A stretch of 64,000 bases of DNA, taken from the NCBI GenBank assembly GCA_009911175.1, contig QXWX01000037.1, forward strand, positions 1-64,000, given 5' to 3'. Numbering within the stretch: the stretch's first letter is position 1; every line of letters starts with the position of its first letter. Positions 27,401-37,899 of the stretch are shown piece after piece. This DNA is from Lachnospiraceae bacterium. GTDB taxonomy: Bacteria > Bacillota_A > Clostridia > Lachnospirales > Lachnospiraceae. Position numbers and translations under genes: made by a program. The notes below the pieces were generated by a model. That model was not told the DNA's origin. It saw only the letters and a program-made list of their open reading frames with translations, and did no database searches.

Positions 27401-28511
27401 AACGTTCCCTCCTGATCAGTAAAAATGACGCCAGCGTCAGGATCACACACATGACGGCCAGTGTGACCAGGCTCCTGCTAAACCGCACCGGATCGTCGTA
27501 TACGTTGATGCAGTAAAATGCGTCTGTGATCACCGCAGCCGGGTTGAGCCTGTTCACGATTGGGAAATTGCGCTCCACCAGGTACTTCATATCCGCGCTC
27601 ATCAGACCGGCCAGAAAGCTTCCGGTCATGGAGACCGCCAGCAGGACCCCCACCTTTACTCCTTCCTTCATCTTTCCGATTCCTCCGATAAAAATGCCCA
27701 TGGACACGCCCATCATACTGCCGATCAGGGAGATCAGAAGCATCTGCGGCATCTGTCCGTAAAATTCCTGCCGGAGCACAAACCGGAGATATGCCAGCAA
27801 TATCAGCACATTCAGGTAATGCAGCAGAAAGCAGGACAGCATTTCCGTCAGGACCAGTTTCAGCTTATGGGTCGGTGTCACGCACCGTCTGGCTGCCAGC
27901 GCCGTCAGGTTCGCCTGGATCGAAAACGCCGCATCCATCCCGATAAATGCCCCGTACAGACATGCCATTGCGATCAGCGCGTAAAAGAACTGGGCATTGC
28001 CGTTGGTTGTCGTGCCTCCCAGGGAGACCTGCTCCACCAGCTCCTCATAGGCTCCCATCTGTTCCATGGCGTTCTGCATCCCCTCCGGGTGCTTTTCGGC
28101 CGCCAGCAGAAGGGTCTGTTTTCCATTTTCATAGTTCTCCAGGAGGGACTCCAAGATGCTCTCCGAGATCCCGCTGCCGGCCACCGTAAGCGCAGGCGTC
28201 TCCCCCACAAAATAAATTCCCGACGCTTTTTTCTCTTCCAGCGCCAGGCGTGCTTCCTCCCCGGACATTTCCCGGACTTCCACAAGATGGCTCTCGTCTG
28301 TTTCCATGGTTTCCAAAAACTCCAGAAAGACCGGATCCGCATCCGCTTCCTTTACTACGATCGTCTGTACGGTCTCAAAATCCGCCTCCTCCATGGATCC
28401 GAAGGCAAAATAGAACAGGGTTCCCAGGATCAGCGGAAAGACCAGAGGCCAGAAAACGACATTGACACATTTGATCTTCACCATCAGATTATACTTCATT
28501 AAGTGCAGCAT
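27387..28511 (-). CDS. ABC-2 type exporter permease (first subunit)
   Basis: 374-residue ABC2_membrane_3 permease: one N-terminal helix (FWPLVFPLILGTLFYFAFG), an extracytoplasmic loop domain of about 135 residues, and a C-terminal block of helices. It resembles YfiM/LnrM-type permeases in layout. The ATG at 28511 follows AAGGAGGG. It sits 14 bases behind the ATPase gene and overlaps the second permease gene, so the three are one operon. The substrate is inferred only from the arrangement. Confidence 0.88.
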   Translation of the reverse strand: MLHLMKYNLMVKIKCVNVVFWPLVFPLILGTLFYFAFGSMEEADFETVQTIVVKEADADPVFLEFLETMETDESHLVEVREMSGEEARLALEEKKASGIYFVGETPALTVAGSGISESILESLLENYENGKQTLLLAAEKHPEGMQNAMEQMGAYEELVEQVSLGGTTTNGNAQFFYALIAMACLYGAFIGMDAAFSIQANLTALAARRCVTPTHKLKLVLTEMLSCFLLHYLNVLILLAYLRFVLRQEFYGQMPQMLLISLIGSMMGVSMGIFIGGIGKMKEGVKVGVLLAVSMTGSFLAGLMSADMKYLVERNFPIVNRLNPAAVITDAFYCINVYDDPVRFSRSLVTLAVMCVILTLASFLLIRRERYDSI

Positions 28512-28525
28512 GCCATTCCCTCCTT

Positions 28526-29455
28526 TTAATCCCGAAGCTGCTTTCCTGTGATCTCCAGGAAAACGTCATTGAGCGTGGGGAGCTCGGAAAATACCCTGCC
28601 GAACAGAATTTCCTGTTCCTGCAGGTAATTGAGGATCCGGATCAGGTTGTGCTTTGCCTTGGTACAGCGCACGGTCAGGATCTGCTCCCCGTAGTCCACG
28701 CCGAATACATGGGGCAGCTCCCGGATGGCTTGAAGGTGCTCCTCCCCAAGGGCCACGGCTTCGATGGTCACGGTCTCCCCGGTCTTGATCATCATTTTCA
28801 GTTCTTCCTTGGTCCCCACCGCGATGCTTCTTCCGTGATCCAGGATCGCCACCCGGGTACAGATCTGCTCCACCTCTTCCATGTAGTGGGACGTATAGAT
28901 GATAGTGGAACCCTGCCGGTTCAGCTCCTGGATTCCTTCCAGTATCTTGTTCCTGCTCTGGGGATCCACGGCCACCGTGGGCTCATCCATAATGATCAGC
29001 CTGGGTTTATGCGCGATCCCGCAGGCAATGTTCAGCCGCCGCAAAAGGCCTCCGGACAATTTGCCGGGGCGCGCCTTCCGGTAATCCTCCAGCCCCGCAA
29101 ATGCAATGGCTTCTTCCACCAGCTCTTTCCTGCGCTGCTTCTCCTTTACATAGAGCCCGCAAAAATAATCAATATTTTCATAGACCGTCAGCTCATCGAA
29201 CACCGCCACGTTCTGCAGCACGATCCCGATCTGCTCTTTCACATGATAGCTCTCCGGAGTCATCTCCTCTCCGAAAATGCGGATACTGCCCCGGTCATAC
29301 TTCAAAAGGGCCAGCATGCAGCTGATCGCCGTTGTCTTGCCTGAGCCGTTGGGCCCAAGAAGCCCGAAGATCTCTCCCTCCTGTACCTGCAGGTTTAAGT
29401 GGTCCAGAGCCACCAGGTCTCCGTAACGCTTTACCAGATTTTTTATCTCAACCAT
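28526..29455 (-). CDS. ABC exporter ATP-binding protein
   Basis: 309-residue ATPase: Walker A LLGPNGSGKTTAI, signature LSGGLLRRLNIACGIAH, Walker B LIIMDEPTVAVDPQSRN, and H-loop YTSHYMEEV. The signature's LSGGL replaces the more usual LSGGM/LSGGQ but is common in this NatA/DrrA-like group. The C-terminal 80 residues are the usual regulatory extension. The ATG at 29455 has AAGGAGG nine bases upstream and replaces a longer frame to 29572. It is first gene of the exporter operon and diverges from the histidine kinase gene. Confidence 0.94.
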   Translation of the reverse strand: MVEIKNLVKRYGDLVALDHLNLQVQEGEIFGLLGPNGSGKTTAISCMLALLKYDRGSIRIFGEEMTPESYHVKEQIGIVLQNVAVFDELTVYENIDYFCGLYVKEKQRRKELVEEAIAFAGLEDYRKARPGKLSGGLLRRLNIACGIAHKPRLIIMDEPTVAVDPQSRNKILEGIQELNRQGSTIIYTSHYMEEVEQICTRVAILDHGRSIAVGTKEELKMMIKTGETVTIEAVALGEEHLQAIRELPHVFGVDYGEQILTVRCTKAKHNLIRILNYLQEQEILFGRVFSELPTLNDVFLEITGKQLRD

Positions 29456-29591
29456 ATCCAAATTCCTCCTTCGATCCTCCGGACAGCTTCCGGGATTCCT
29501 TTCTGATACTGACATTATACCGTCCTCCCTTTTCCGGGAAAAGTGTGCATTGTCACAACTTGCATATGACATTTGTAACTATTGGAACGGC

Positions 29592-29738
29592 GTTACAGGT
29601 CACACCTTAACCAGGCGTGCCCTGTAACTCAGGCGGTCATTTTAAATTGCCTACGGCAATGGACGGCCTGAATACTAGCTTTTATGTGCATCCTCCCGAC
29701 CAATCAGCGTGGTGATTGGTCGGGGTGTGACCTGTAAC
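29592..29738 (+). mobile_element. MITE-like element, long form, copy in plus orientation
   Basis: 147-bp non-coding element with ends GTTACAGGTCACACC and GGTGTGACCTGTAAC, flanked by a perfect 8-base duplication GGAACGGC (29584-29591 and 29739-29746). It differs from the 14067 copy at about 9 positions. One pair of changes is compensatory: the right-arm stem reads CCGACCAATC/GATTGGTCGG here and CTGACCAATC/GATTGGTCAG there. It is inserted in the control region between the ABC exporter operon and the sensor kinase gene. Confidence 0.92.
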
Positions 29739-29776
29739 GGAACGGCAGTAGTATGAAAAATTCCTTCAAATTTTTC

Positions 29777-29806
29777 TTTACCTGACCAGCTGTTTCGTAT
29801 TATAAT
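29777..29806 (+). promoter_or_regulatory. Predicted promoter of the kinase-regulator pair
   Basis: TTTACC (29777-29782) and consensus TATAAT (29801-29806), 18-base spacer, about 33 bases before the kinase start. The adjacent MITE ends 38 bases upstream of the -35. Confidence 0.55.
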
Positions 29807-29839
29807 AAAAGTAAAATTTTTTAGAACAGGCGAAACATT

Positions 29840-30985
29840 ATGCATTATTTTCAAGACACCGGCTTATTACTCTTATATTGTATGGCTTCCATGCTCTACT
29901 TTCCCGCAGATTTATTGTTCGTGCTGGCTTTTTTATGCGCCCTGATTGTTTGCTGCGCCTGTTATTTTCTGGAATCTCCCCGGATCCACCTGGGATTTGG
30001 AATCTGTTTTCTGTCTGCCTCCTTGTTATTTCCGCCTTTTTTCTGTTTTTTTCCGGCTTTGTTTTATCTGTTCCTGGCGGAACGCAGGTGGCTGATGTTG
30101 TCCTGCGCCTGCCTTTTGTTCCTGTATCATATGACCCATTCCGTAGATTCCCTGATGCTTCCTCTGTGGATGGGCATCTTCGGTTTTTTGCTGGCCGCGC
30201 TTCTGCAGAGCCATACCGGGCAGTATCAGCGGCTGGATATGTTGTTCCGGCAAAGCCAGGACGACAGCCGGGAGAATCATCTTCTGCTGACGGAAAAGAA
30301 TAAAGCGCTTCTGGAAAAGCAGGACTATGAGATCTACACCGCCACCCTGCGGGAGCGGAACCGGATCGCCCGGGAGATCCATGACAGCGTAGGGCACGTT
30401 CTCTCCCGTTCCATCCTGCTGCTGGGCGCGGCCAGGGCCGTAAACCGGCAGACAGAGCTTTGCCCGGTACTGGACAACCTGGATGTTTCCCTGAATTCAG
30501 CCATGGACAGCATCCGCAGCAGTGTACATGACCTGCACGATGAGTCCGTAAACCTGGAGGAGACGGTCCGAAGCCTGACCGACGGCTTCACCTTCTGTCC
30601 GGTCCTCCTGCGGTATGATATGGGACGTAAGGTCTCCCGGGAAGTCAAGTACTGCCTGATCAGCATCCTCAAGGAAGCCCTTTCGAATGTGATGCGGCAC
30701 AGCAATGCTAGCCAGGTCTGCGTCACCATGCAGGAGCATCCCGCTCTCTATCAGCTCTGTGTGGAGGACAACGGAACCGGGGCCGCTCCCGGGGATTGCA
30801 GTAAGGAATCCGGCCGAAGCGGGATCGGGCTGACCAATATCCAGGACCGGATCCGTTCCCTGGACGGAACCCTGCAGATTTCAGCAGAAACCGGATTCCG
30901 GATTTTTATCACTATCCCCAAAAAACGTCAGGGAACTTGTGAAAGAAAAGACGTAGGCGATGCGGACGTCGTCGAGGCTTTTTGA
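29840..30985 (+). CDS. Sensor histidine kinase, DesK/NarL type
   Basis: 381-residue kinase with five or six membrane helices in the first 125 residues and no large extracellular sensor, a coiled linker, a HisKA_3 dimerisation domain with the phosphorylated His181 (REIHDSVGH), and a HATPase domain (EALSNVMRHSNASQV, then GIGLTNIQDRI). This is the intramembrane-sensing layout of LnrJ/DesK-type kinases that detect membrane-active agents. Its partner regulator follows after 82 bases, and the ABC exporter diverges upstream. The ribosome binding site is weak (AGGCG). Confidence 0.93.
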   Translation: MHYFQDTGLLLLYCMASMLYFPADLLFVLAFLCALIVCCACYFLESPRIHLGFGICFLSASLLFPPFFCFFPALFYLFLAERRWLMLSCACLLFLYHMTHSVDSLMLPLWMGIFGFLLAALLQSHTGQYQRLDMLFRQSQDDSRENHLLLTEKNKALLEKQDYEIYTATLRERNRIAREIHDSVGHVLSRSILLLGAARAVNRQTELCPVLDNLDVSLNSAMDSIRSSVHDLHDESVNLEETVRSLTDGFTFCPVLLRYDMGRKVSREVKYCLISILKEALSNVMRHSNASQVCVTMQEHPALYQLCVEDNGTGAAPGDCSKESGRSGIGLTNIQDRIRSLDGTLQISAETGFRIFITIPKKRQGTCERKDVGDADVVEAF

Positions 30986-31067
30986 CCTGTACTATCGGAA
31001 AACCAGACAAGTCAAAATGCATAAGTTATTTCCATACAGTTCCTTACATGATTCAGGAGGAAAACCA

Positions 31068-31688
31068 ATGAAACTGGTAATCATAGATGATGACTGTCTG
31101 GTGTCCGGTGCGCTCAAGACGATTCTGGAAGCGAGCGGGGAGGTCACCGTTGCAGCCACAGGTACAGACGGAACAGACGCGGTGAGGCTGTATCGGGAAC
31201 ACCTTCCGGATATCCTGCTGATGGACATCCGGATGAAACAGATGGACGGCCTGCAGGCCACCGTGGAAATACGGAAAGAATTTTCAGACGCAAATATCCT
31301 TTTGCTGACCACCTTTTCGGACGATGAATATATTGTAAAAGCACTGCGTTCAGGCGCCAGAGGATATTTGCTGAAACAGGATTATACCAATCTCCTCCCG
31401 GCCCTCAAGGCCGTGGCATCGGGGCAGACCGTGTTTGGCTGCGAAGTAGTTTCCAAGCTTCCCGGCCTGTTCCGAAAAACGGAGGCATTTGATTATGCCG
31501 CCGCGCAGATCAGCGACCGGGAGCTGGAGATCATCACCCTCATCGCCGACGGCAGGAGCAACAAGGAGATCGCGGCGGAATTATTCCTCAGTGAGGGTAC
31601 GGTGCGAAACTATCTCAGCGATATTCTGGATAAGCTGAACCTCCGCGACCGGACGCAGCTCGCCGTATTTTACTATCAGCACAAATAA
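31068..31688 (+). CDS. Response regulator, NarL/LuxR family
   Basis: 206-residue regulator: receiver domain with the acidic pair DDD at 7-9, phosphoacceptor Asp53 (ILLMDIRMKQMDG) and the LLKQ lysine, then a LuxR-type helix-turn-helix (SNKEIAAELFLSEGTVRNYL). The ATG at 31068 has AGGAGG seven bases upstream; a longer in-frame start at 30960 lies inside the kinase gene. Predicted to control the divergent ABC exporter operon in response to the kinase. Confidence 0.95.
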   Translation: MKLVIIDDDCLVSGALKTILEASGEVTVAATGTDGTDAVRLYREHLPDILLMDIRMKQMDGLQATVEIRKEFSDANILLLTTFSDDEYIVKALRSGARGYLLKQDYTNLLPALKAVASGQTVFGCEVVSKLPGLFRKTEAFDYAAAQISDRELEIITLIADGRSNKEIAAELFLSEGTVRNYLSDILDKLNLRDRTQLAVFYYQHK

Positions 31689-31827
31689 CAGGTCACGTGA
31701 TCCAAATCATTTTCTAATCGGGCAAAGGCTCAGGATCCGGCTTGAAATCACTGGCTCGGGCAGTTTTTTCAATACAGGTCCTTTATGCTTACAGCTATAT
31801 ACTTTTACGAATGAAAGGAGTGTTATC
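31689..31827 (+). promoter_or_regulatory. Leader region of glgX with a possible RNA structure
   Basis: 139 bases before glgX. A GTGAT...ATCAC pairing (about 31697-31753) encloses G/C-rich segments and is followed closely by a run of six T (31766-31771), then about 57 bases to the gene. This could be an attenuator or the terminator of the response regulator gene. It matches no riboswitch class I can name. Confidence 0.35.
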
Positions 31828-33924
31828 ATGAACTCATCAGAAATGACACATATTCACAATGTACCCTTGGAGCCGCTGGATATCATATCCGGCTTTGAAG
31901 TCCGTCCCGGATTTTTCGGCACCATGGGCGCTACCCTTATTCCCTGCGGGGTCAGCTTTACGACCCAGTCCCACGGGGCAACCTCCTGCGAACTGCTCCT
32001 GTTCCACAAGTCGGAGGATGAACCCTATGCCGTGCTGAAATTTCCGGAAAATTACAAGATCGGGTGCGTCTATTCCATGATCGTATTTTATCTGGATATC
32101 ACGGATGTGGAATATGCCTACCGGCTGGACGGCCCCTTTGACGAGCGCCAGGGATTCCGTTTTGATTCCAAGAGAATCCTTCTGGATCCTTACGCAAAAG
32201 CCGTTTCCGGCCAGAGCAACTGGGGATACAACAAAAATTACAACCGGGGGTACCGTGCCCGCGTAGTCCGAAGTAACTTTGACTGGGGAACTGCATATCA
32301 TGCCAATATTCCCATGGAAGACCTGGTGATCTATGAGACCCATGTCAGAGGCTTTACCAACGACCGCTCTTCCGGCGTATCCCATCCCGGCACGTTCCGC
32401 GGATTGAGAGAAAAGATTCCGTATCTCAAGGAGCTTGGCATCAATGCCGTAGAACTGATGCCCATCTTTGAATTTGACGAGATGCGGGATGCCCGTGTTG
32501 TAAATGACAGGAAGCTTCTGGATTACTGGGGGTACAATCCGGTCTGCTTCTTTGCTCCGAATACCAGCTTTGCCGCATTCTCCGAGGACAATCAGGAGGG
32601 AAGGGAATTAAAGCTTTTGATCAAGGCCCTGCACGACAACGGCATGGAGATCATCCTGGACGTGGTGTTCAACCACACTGCCGAAGGAAATGAGATGGGC
32701 CCCTGTTTTTCATTCAAGGGCTTTGACAACAATATATATTACCTGCTGACTCCAGACGGCCATTATTATAATTTCAGCGGCTGCGGAAATACCCTGAACT
32801 GCAATCATCCTGTGGTCCAGCAGATGATCCTGGACTGCCTGCGTTACTGGGCTACCGAATACCGGGTAGACGGTTTCCGCTTCGACCTTGCGACGATCCT
32901 GGGGCGAAATGAGGACGGATCTCCGATGAACCAGCCTCCGCTTTTGAGAACCCTGGCTTTTGATTCCATCCTTGGAAATGTAAAGCTGATCGCAGAGGCT
33001 TGGGACGCGGGCGGCCTGTATCAGGTAGGCTCCTTCCCATCCTGGAAACGCTGGGCGGAATGGAACGGACGGTATCGGGATGATATGCGCCGGTTCTTAA
33101 AGGGGGATTCCGGCTGTGCGGCGATTGCGGCGCAGAGGATCATCGGCTCACCGGATCTGTACGATCCCATCCACCGCGGGCTGAATGCCTCTGTCAATTT
33201 CCTGACCTGCCACGACGGCTTCACGCTGTATGACCTTTACAGCTATAATGTAAAGCATAATGAGGACAACGGCTGGAACAATACGGACGGTACAGATGAC
33301 AACAACAGCTGGAACTGCGGTGCCGAGGGGGATACGGACAATGAAGAGATCCGCGCGCTGCGGATGCGGATGATCAAAAATGCCTGTGCGGTCCTGCTCT
33401 GCAGCCGGGGAACGCCGATGTTCCTCTCCGGAGACGAATTCGGAGATACCCGGTTTGGAAACAATAACCCTTACTGCCAGGACAATATCATCTCCTGGCT
33501 GGACTGGACTCTTTTGGCTAAAAACCAGGATCTATTCCGCTTTTTCCAATATATGATCCAGTTCCGCAAGGATCATCCCGTGATCCGCAAGAATCTGGAA
33601 GCCAGCCTGACCGGACTTCCTTATGCAAGCATCCACGGCGTGCGTCCCAACGAGCCGGACTACAGCCCGGACTCCCATGTGATCTGTGTTCTGTTTGCAG
33701 GATACGATCCCGCCAAGGCAAAAGAGGATCTGGTCTATCTTGCGGTCAACACCTATTGGGAGCCTGTTACCCTTACACTTCCGCCGCTTCCAAACGGCCT
33801 GAACTGGAAGATTGCGGTCAATACCGGAGATCCTGTACAGAATTATTTTTCAAGAGGTCACATGCCTGGTGCTGAGAGAAACATTCCAATGAAAGAAAGA
33901 TCCGTTATTGTATTGGAAGTCTGA
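31828..33924 (+). CDS. glgX: Glycogen debranching enzyme (GlgX/isoamylase type)
   Basis: 698-residue GH13 enzyme that cuts alpha-1,6 branches of glycogen. The N-terminal CBM48-like domain (residues about 15-110) precedes the barrel. Landmarks are ILDVVFNHTAEGNEMGP, the nucleophile region VDGFRFDLATILGR, the acid/base region LIAEAWDAGGLYQVG and FLTCHDGFTLYDL. It complements glgP and malQ elsewhere in the window. It has a clear ribosome binding site (AAAGGAG) and ends at a bidirectional terminator. Confidence 0.95.
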   Translation: MNSSEMTHIHNVPLEPLDIISGFEVRPGFFGTMGATLIPCGVSFTTQSHGATSCELLLFHKSEDEPYAVLKFPENYKIGCVYSMIVFYLDITDVEYAYRLDGPFDERQGFRFDSKRILLDPYAKAVSGQSNWGYNKNYNRGYRARVVRSNFDWGTAYHANIPMEDLVIYETHVRGFTNDRSSGVSHPGTFRGLREKIPYLKELGINAVELMPIFEFDEMRDARVVNDRKLLDYWGYNPVCFFAPNTSFAAFSEDNQEGRELKLLIKALHDNGMEIILDVVFNHTAEGNEMGPCFSFKGFDNNIYYLLTPDGHYYNFSGCGNTLNCNHPVVQQMILDCLRYWATEYRVDGFRFDLATILGRNEDGSPMNQPPLLRTLAFDSILGNVKLIAEAWDAGGLYQVGSFPSWKRWAEWNGRYRDDMRRFLKGDSGCAAIAAQRIIGSPDLYDPIHRGLNASVNFLTCHDGFTLYDLYSYNVKHNEDNGWNNTDGTDDNNSWNCGAEGDTDNEEIRALRMRMIKNACAVLLCSRGTPMFLSGDEFGDTRFGNNNPYCQDNIISWLDWTLLAKNQDLFRFFQYMIQFRKDHPVIRKNLEASLTGLPYASIHGVRPNEPDYSPDSHVICVLFAGYDPAKAKEDLVYLAVNTYWEPVTLTLPPLPNGLNWKIAVNTGDPVQNYFSRGHMPGAERNIPMKERSVIVLEV

Positions 33925-33963
33925 AATACAGAAAGGCTGCCGCCGGCAGCCTTTCTGTATTTA
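33924..33963. terminator. Bidirectional terminator between glgX and dnaJ
   Basis: AATACAGAAAGGCTGCC and GGCAGCCTTTCTGTATT are perfect complements around a 3-base loop. The palindrome begins at the glgX stop codon and reaches the dnaJ stop codon, so it serves both convergent genes. Confidence 0.88.
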
Positions 33964-35136
33964 TTCTTCAAAGACTTCTTTCATCTTATCCTTAAAGAAG
34001 CCTTTCTTTTTGGATTTTCCTTCATCCACCTTCTGGTTGAGGGTGTTCCCCGCCAGCTGGTCGAATTTACGCAGCGCTTCCTTCGCCTCTGCGCTCAGTC
34101 TGTCCGGAGTCTGGATCACCAAGGTCACATAATGATCCCCTCTTACTCTGGAATCCCGCAGGGACGGTACTCCCTTGCCCTTTAGGCGCACCTTGGTATC
34201 TGTCTTGGTCCCCGGTTTTACCGTATAGATGACTTCGCCGTCTACCGTTGCCACCCGGATATCCCCGCCAAGCGCCGCCTGTGCAAAAGAGATCGGAACC
34301 GTGGAGAAGATATGCATCTCCTGACGCTGGAAGATGGGATGTCTGGATACATTCACTTCCACCAGCAGGTCTCCTCTCGGCCCGCCGTTTAAACCCGGCT
34401 CGCCCTTCTCGCGGATGCGGACGCTCTGTCCGTTGTCAATCCCGGCCGGGATAGACACCTGGATCTTCTTCTTGCTGGATGTATATCCGGTTCCGGAACA
34501 GGATGTACATTTTTCCTTGATCACCTTACCGGAACCGCCGCAGGTCGGACAGGTCTGTACATTCTGTACGGTTCCGAAAAAGGACTGGGAGGCATAGACG
34601 ATCTGGCCCTTGCCGCCGCATTTTGAACAGGTCTCCGGAGATGTCCCCGGTTTCGCCCCCGTACCGTTACATGCCGTACAGGAATCCTTCAGGATCAGTT
34701 CCAGCTCTTTCTCACAGCCGAAAATCGCTTCTTCAAATGTAATACGGATGCTCTTGCGGATGTTGGCTCCCCGCATCGGGCCATTCCCGCGGCCGCCTCT
34801 TCTGCCGCCGCCGAAAAGATCCCCGAAGATGTCTCCGAAGATATCGCTGAAATCCGCACCGCTGAAATCAAAGCCACCGAAGCCGCCTGCTCCGCCGGCG
34901 CCTCCTTCAAATGCTGCGTGTCCGAACTGATCATACTGGCGGCGCTTTTCCGGATCACTCAGTACCGCATACGCTTCCGATGCCTCTTTAAACTTTTTTT
35001 CCGCTTCCGCATCTCCCGGATTCATGTCGGGATGATATTTTTTCGCCAGAACACGATATGCTTTTTTTATCGCCCCGTCGTCTGCGTCCTTGCCTATGCC
35101 AAGCACCTCATAATAATCTCTTTTTGACTCTGCCAT
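33961..35136 (-). CDS. dnaJ: Chaperone protein DnaJ
   Basis: 391-residue Hsp40 co-chaperone: J domain with HPD ([11 protein letters not shown]), a Gly/Phe-rich linker ([18 protein letters not shown]), four CxxCxGxG zinc repeats ([32 protein letters not shown]), and the C-terminal substrate-binding domain. The C-terminal tail is rich in Lys and Phe. It is the last gene of the hrcA operon, separated from dnaK by 138 bases with a hairpin. Confidence 0.98.
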   Translation of the reverse strand: MAESKRDYYEVLGIGKDADDGAIKKAYRVLAKKYHPDMNPGDAEAEKKFKEASEAYAVLSDPEKRRQYDQFGHAAFEGGAGGAGGFGGFDFSGADFSDIFGDIFGDLFGGGRRGGRGNGPMRGANIRKSIRITFEEAIFGCEKELELILKDSCTACNGTGAKPGTSPETCSKCGGKGQIVYASQSFFGTVQNVQTCPTCGGSGKVIKEKCTSCSGTGYTSSKKKIQVSIPAGIDNGQSVRIREKGEPGLNGGPRGDLLVEVNVSRHPIFQRQEMHIFSTVPISFAQAALGGDIRVATVDGEVIYTVKPGTKTDTKVRLKGKGVPSLRDSRVRGDHYVTLVIQTPDRLSAEAKEALRKFDQLAGNTLNQKVDEGKSKKKGFFKDKMKEVFEE

Positions 35137-35161
35137 AACAATCTACCTTTCACATTATACT

Positions 35162-35198
35162 ATCCAGGACAGCCATGATATTGCCGGCTGCCCTGGAT
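35162..35198 (-). repeat. Hairpin between dnaK and dnaJ
   Basis: 13-base arms (ATCCAGGRCAGCC and complement) with one wobble around an 11-base loop and no T tract. It could tune the ratio of DnaK to DnaJ by stabilising the dnaK 3' end or slowing polymerase. Confidence 0.5.
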
Positions 35199-35220
35199 GT
35201 TCAGGAGCATTTTTTTATAT

Positions 35221-35265
35221 CTGCTCAGTACCTTCGCAGATATACCGCTATCCTGTGCTGAGCAG
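35221..35265 (-). repeat. Palindromic repeat (family 3) behind dnaK
   Basis: CTGCTCAG (35221-35228) and CTGAGCAG (35258-35265) are inverted. The 19-base right part GCTATCCTGTGCTGAGCAG (35247-35265) recurs exactly at 44873-44891, directly behind holA. Both copies begin within 10 bases of the stop codon of the gene they follow. Confidence 0.65.
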
Positions 35266-35274
35266 CTGCCAAAT

Positions 35275-37152
<1,878 letters not shown>

Positions 37153-37176
37153 CTAGTTTTTGTGAATTAAAAATGC

Positions 37177-37869
37177 TTAATTAGCTACCTTTACCATGCT
37201 GTGCCGTACGACACTGTCACGGTATGTGTATCCCTTCTGGAATTCCTCGGCTATAATGTTCTCGCCCAGTTCCTCGTCCTCCACATGCATGACCGCGTTG
37301 TGGAAATCCGGATTGAATTCCTGGCCCACTGCTTCGATTGGTTTTACCCCGACCTCTTCCAGTGTAGTCATCAACTGCTTGTAAACCTTCTCCATTCCTT
37401 CCAGGATCGGGTTTTTCTTTTCTTCCTCCGGCACTGCTGCCAGGCCGCGTTCAAAATTGTCCACGACGGGAAGAATTTTATTTATGATATCTTTCGCGCC
37501 GATCTCGTACATCTGGGATTTCTCCTTATCTGTACGCTTGCGGAAGTTATCAAACTCTGCCATCTGACGGGTAAGCCGATCCGTCAGCTCCTCGATCTTT
37601 TCGTCCTTTTTATCTTTTTTATTCTTCTTTCCGAAAAGCTTTCTGCCTTTCTTCTCTTCATCCTGCCCCTCTTCCTCAGATTCCTCCTCCGAGGGTTCTC
37701 CGGAATCTTCCTCCTCAGCCGCGTCTTCCTCTGCTGAAGTATCCGCTTCCTCCGCGCAGTCTGTCTCTTCCTCCGGGTCCTCACTCTCCTGTGCCTGCTC
37801 CCGGGCTGCCTGTTCTGCTTTTGCCTTTGCTTCTTCCACGGCTTCCTTTACCATGTCTTCCTTGGTCAT
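37177..37869 (-). CDS. grpE: Nucleotide exchange factor GrpE
   Basis: 230-residue DnaK exchange factor. The conserved core (AEFDNFRKRTDKEK, then EGMEKVYKQLMTTLEEVGV, then VVRHSMVKVAN) occupies the second half. The first 100 residues or so are unusually long and almost all Glu, Asp, Ser and Ala, followed by a basic Lys cluster (LFGKKNKKDKKDEK). The start ATG at 37869 is preferred because the in-frame GTG at 37890 touches the ribosome binding site. Second gene of the hrcA operon. Confidence 0.95.
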   Translation of the reverse strand: MTKEDMVKEAVEEAKAKAEQAAREQAQESEDPEEETDCAEEADTSAEEDAAEEEDSGEPSEEESEEEGQDEEKKGRKLFGKKNKKDKKDEKIEELTDRLTRQMAEFDNFRKRTDKEKSQMYEIGAKDIINKILPVVDNFERGLAAVPEEEKKNPILEGMEKVYKQLMTTLEEVGVKPIEAVGQEFNPDFHNAVMHVEDEELGENIIAEEFQKGYTYRDSVVRHSMVKVAN

Positions 37870-37899
37870 CTTTTCTTCCACCAGCTTCACCTTCCTAAA

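Noticed and set aside
29592..29738. Interpreting the 147-bp repeats as simple transcription terminators
   Set aside because: They lack T tracts, occur in both orientations relative to genes, and are bounded by site-specific 8-bp duplications, which terminators would not show.
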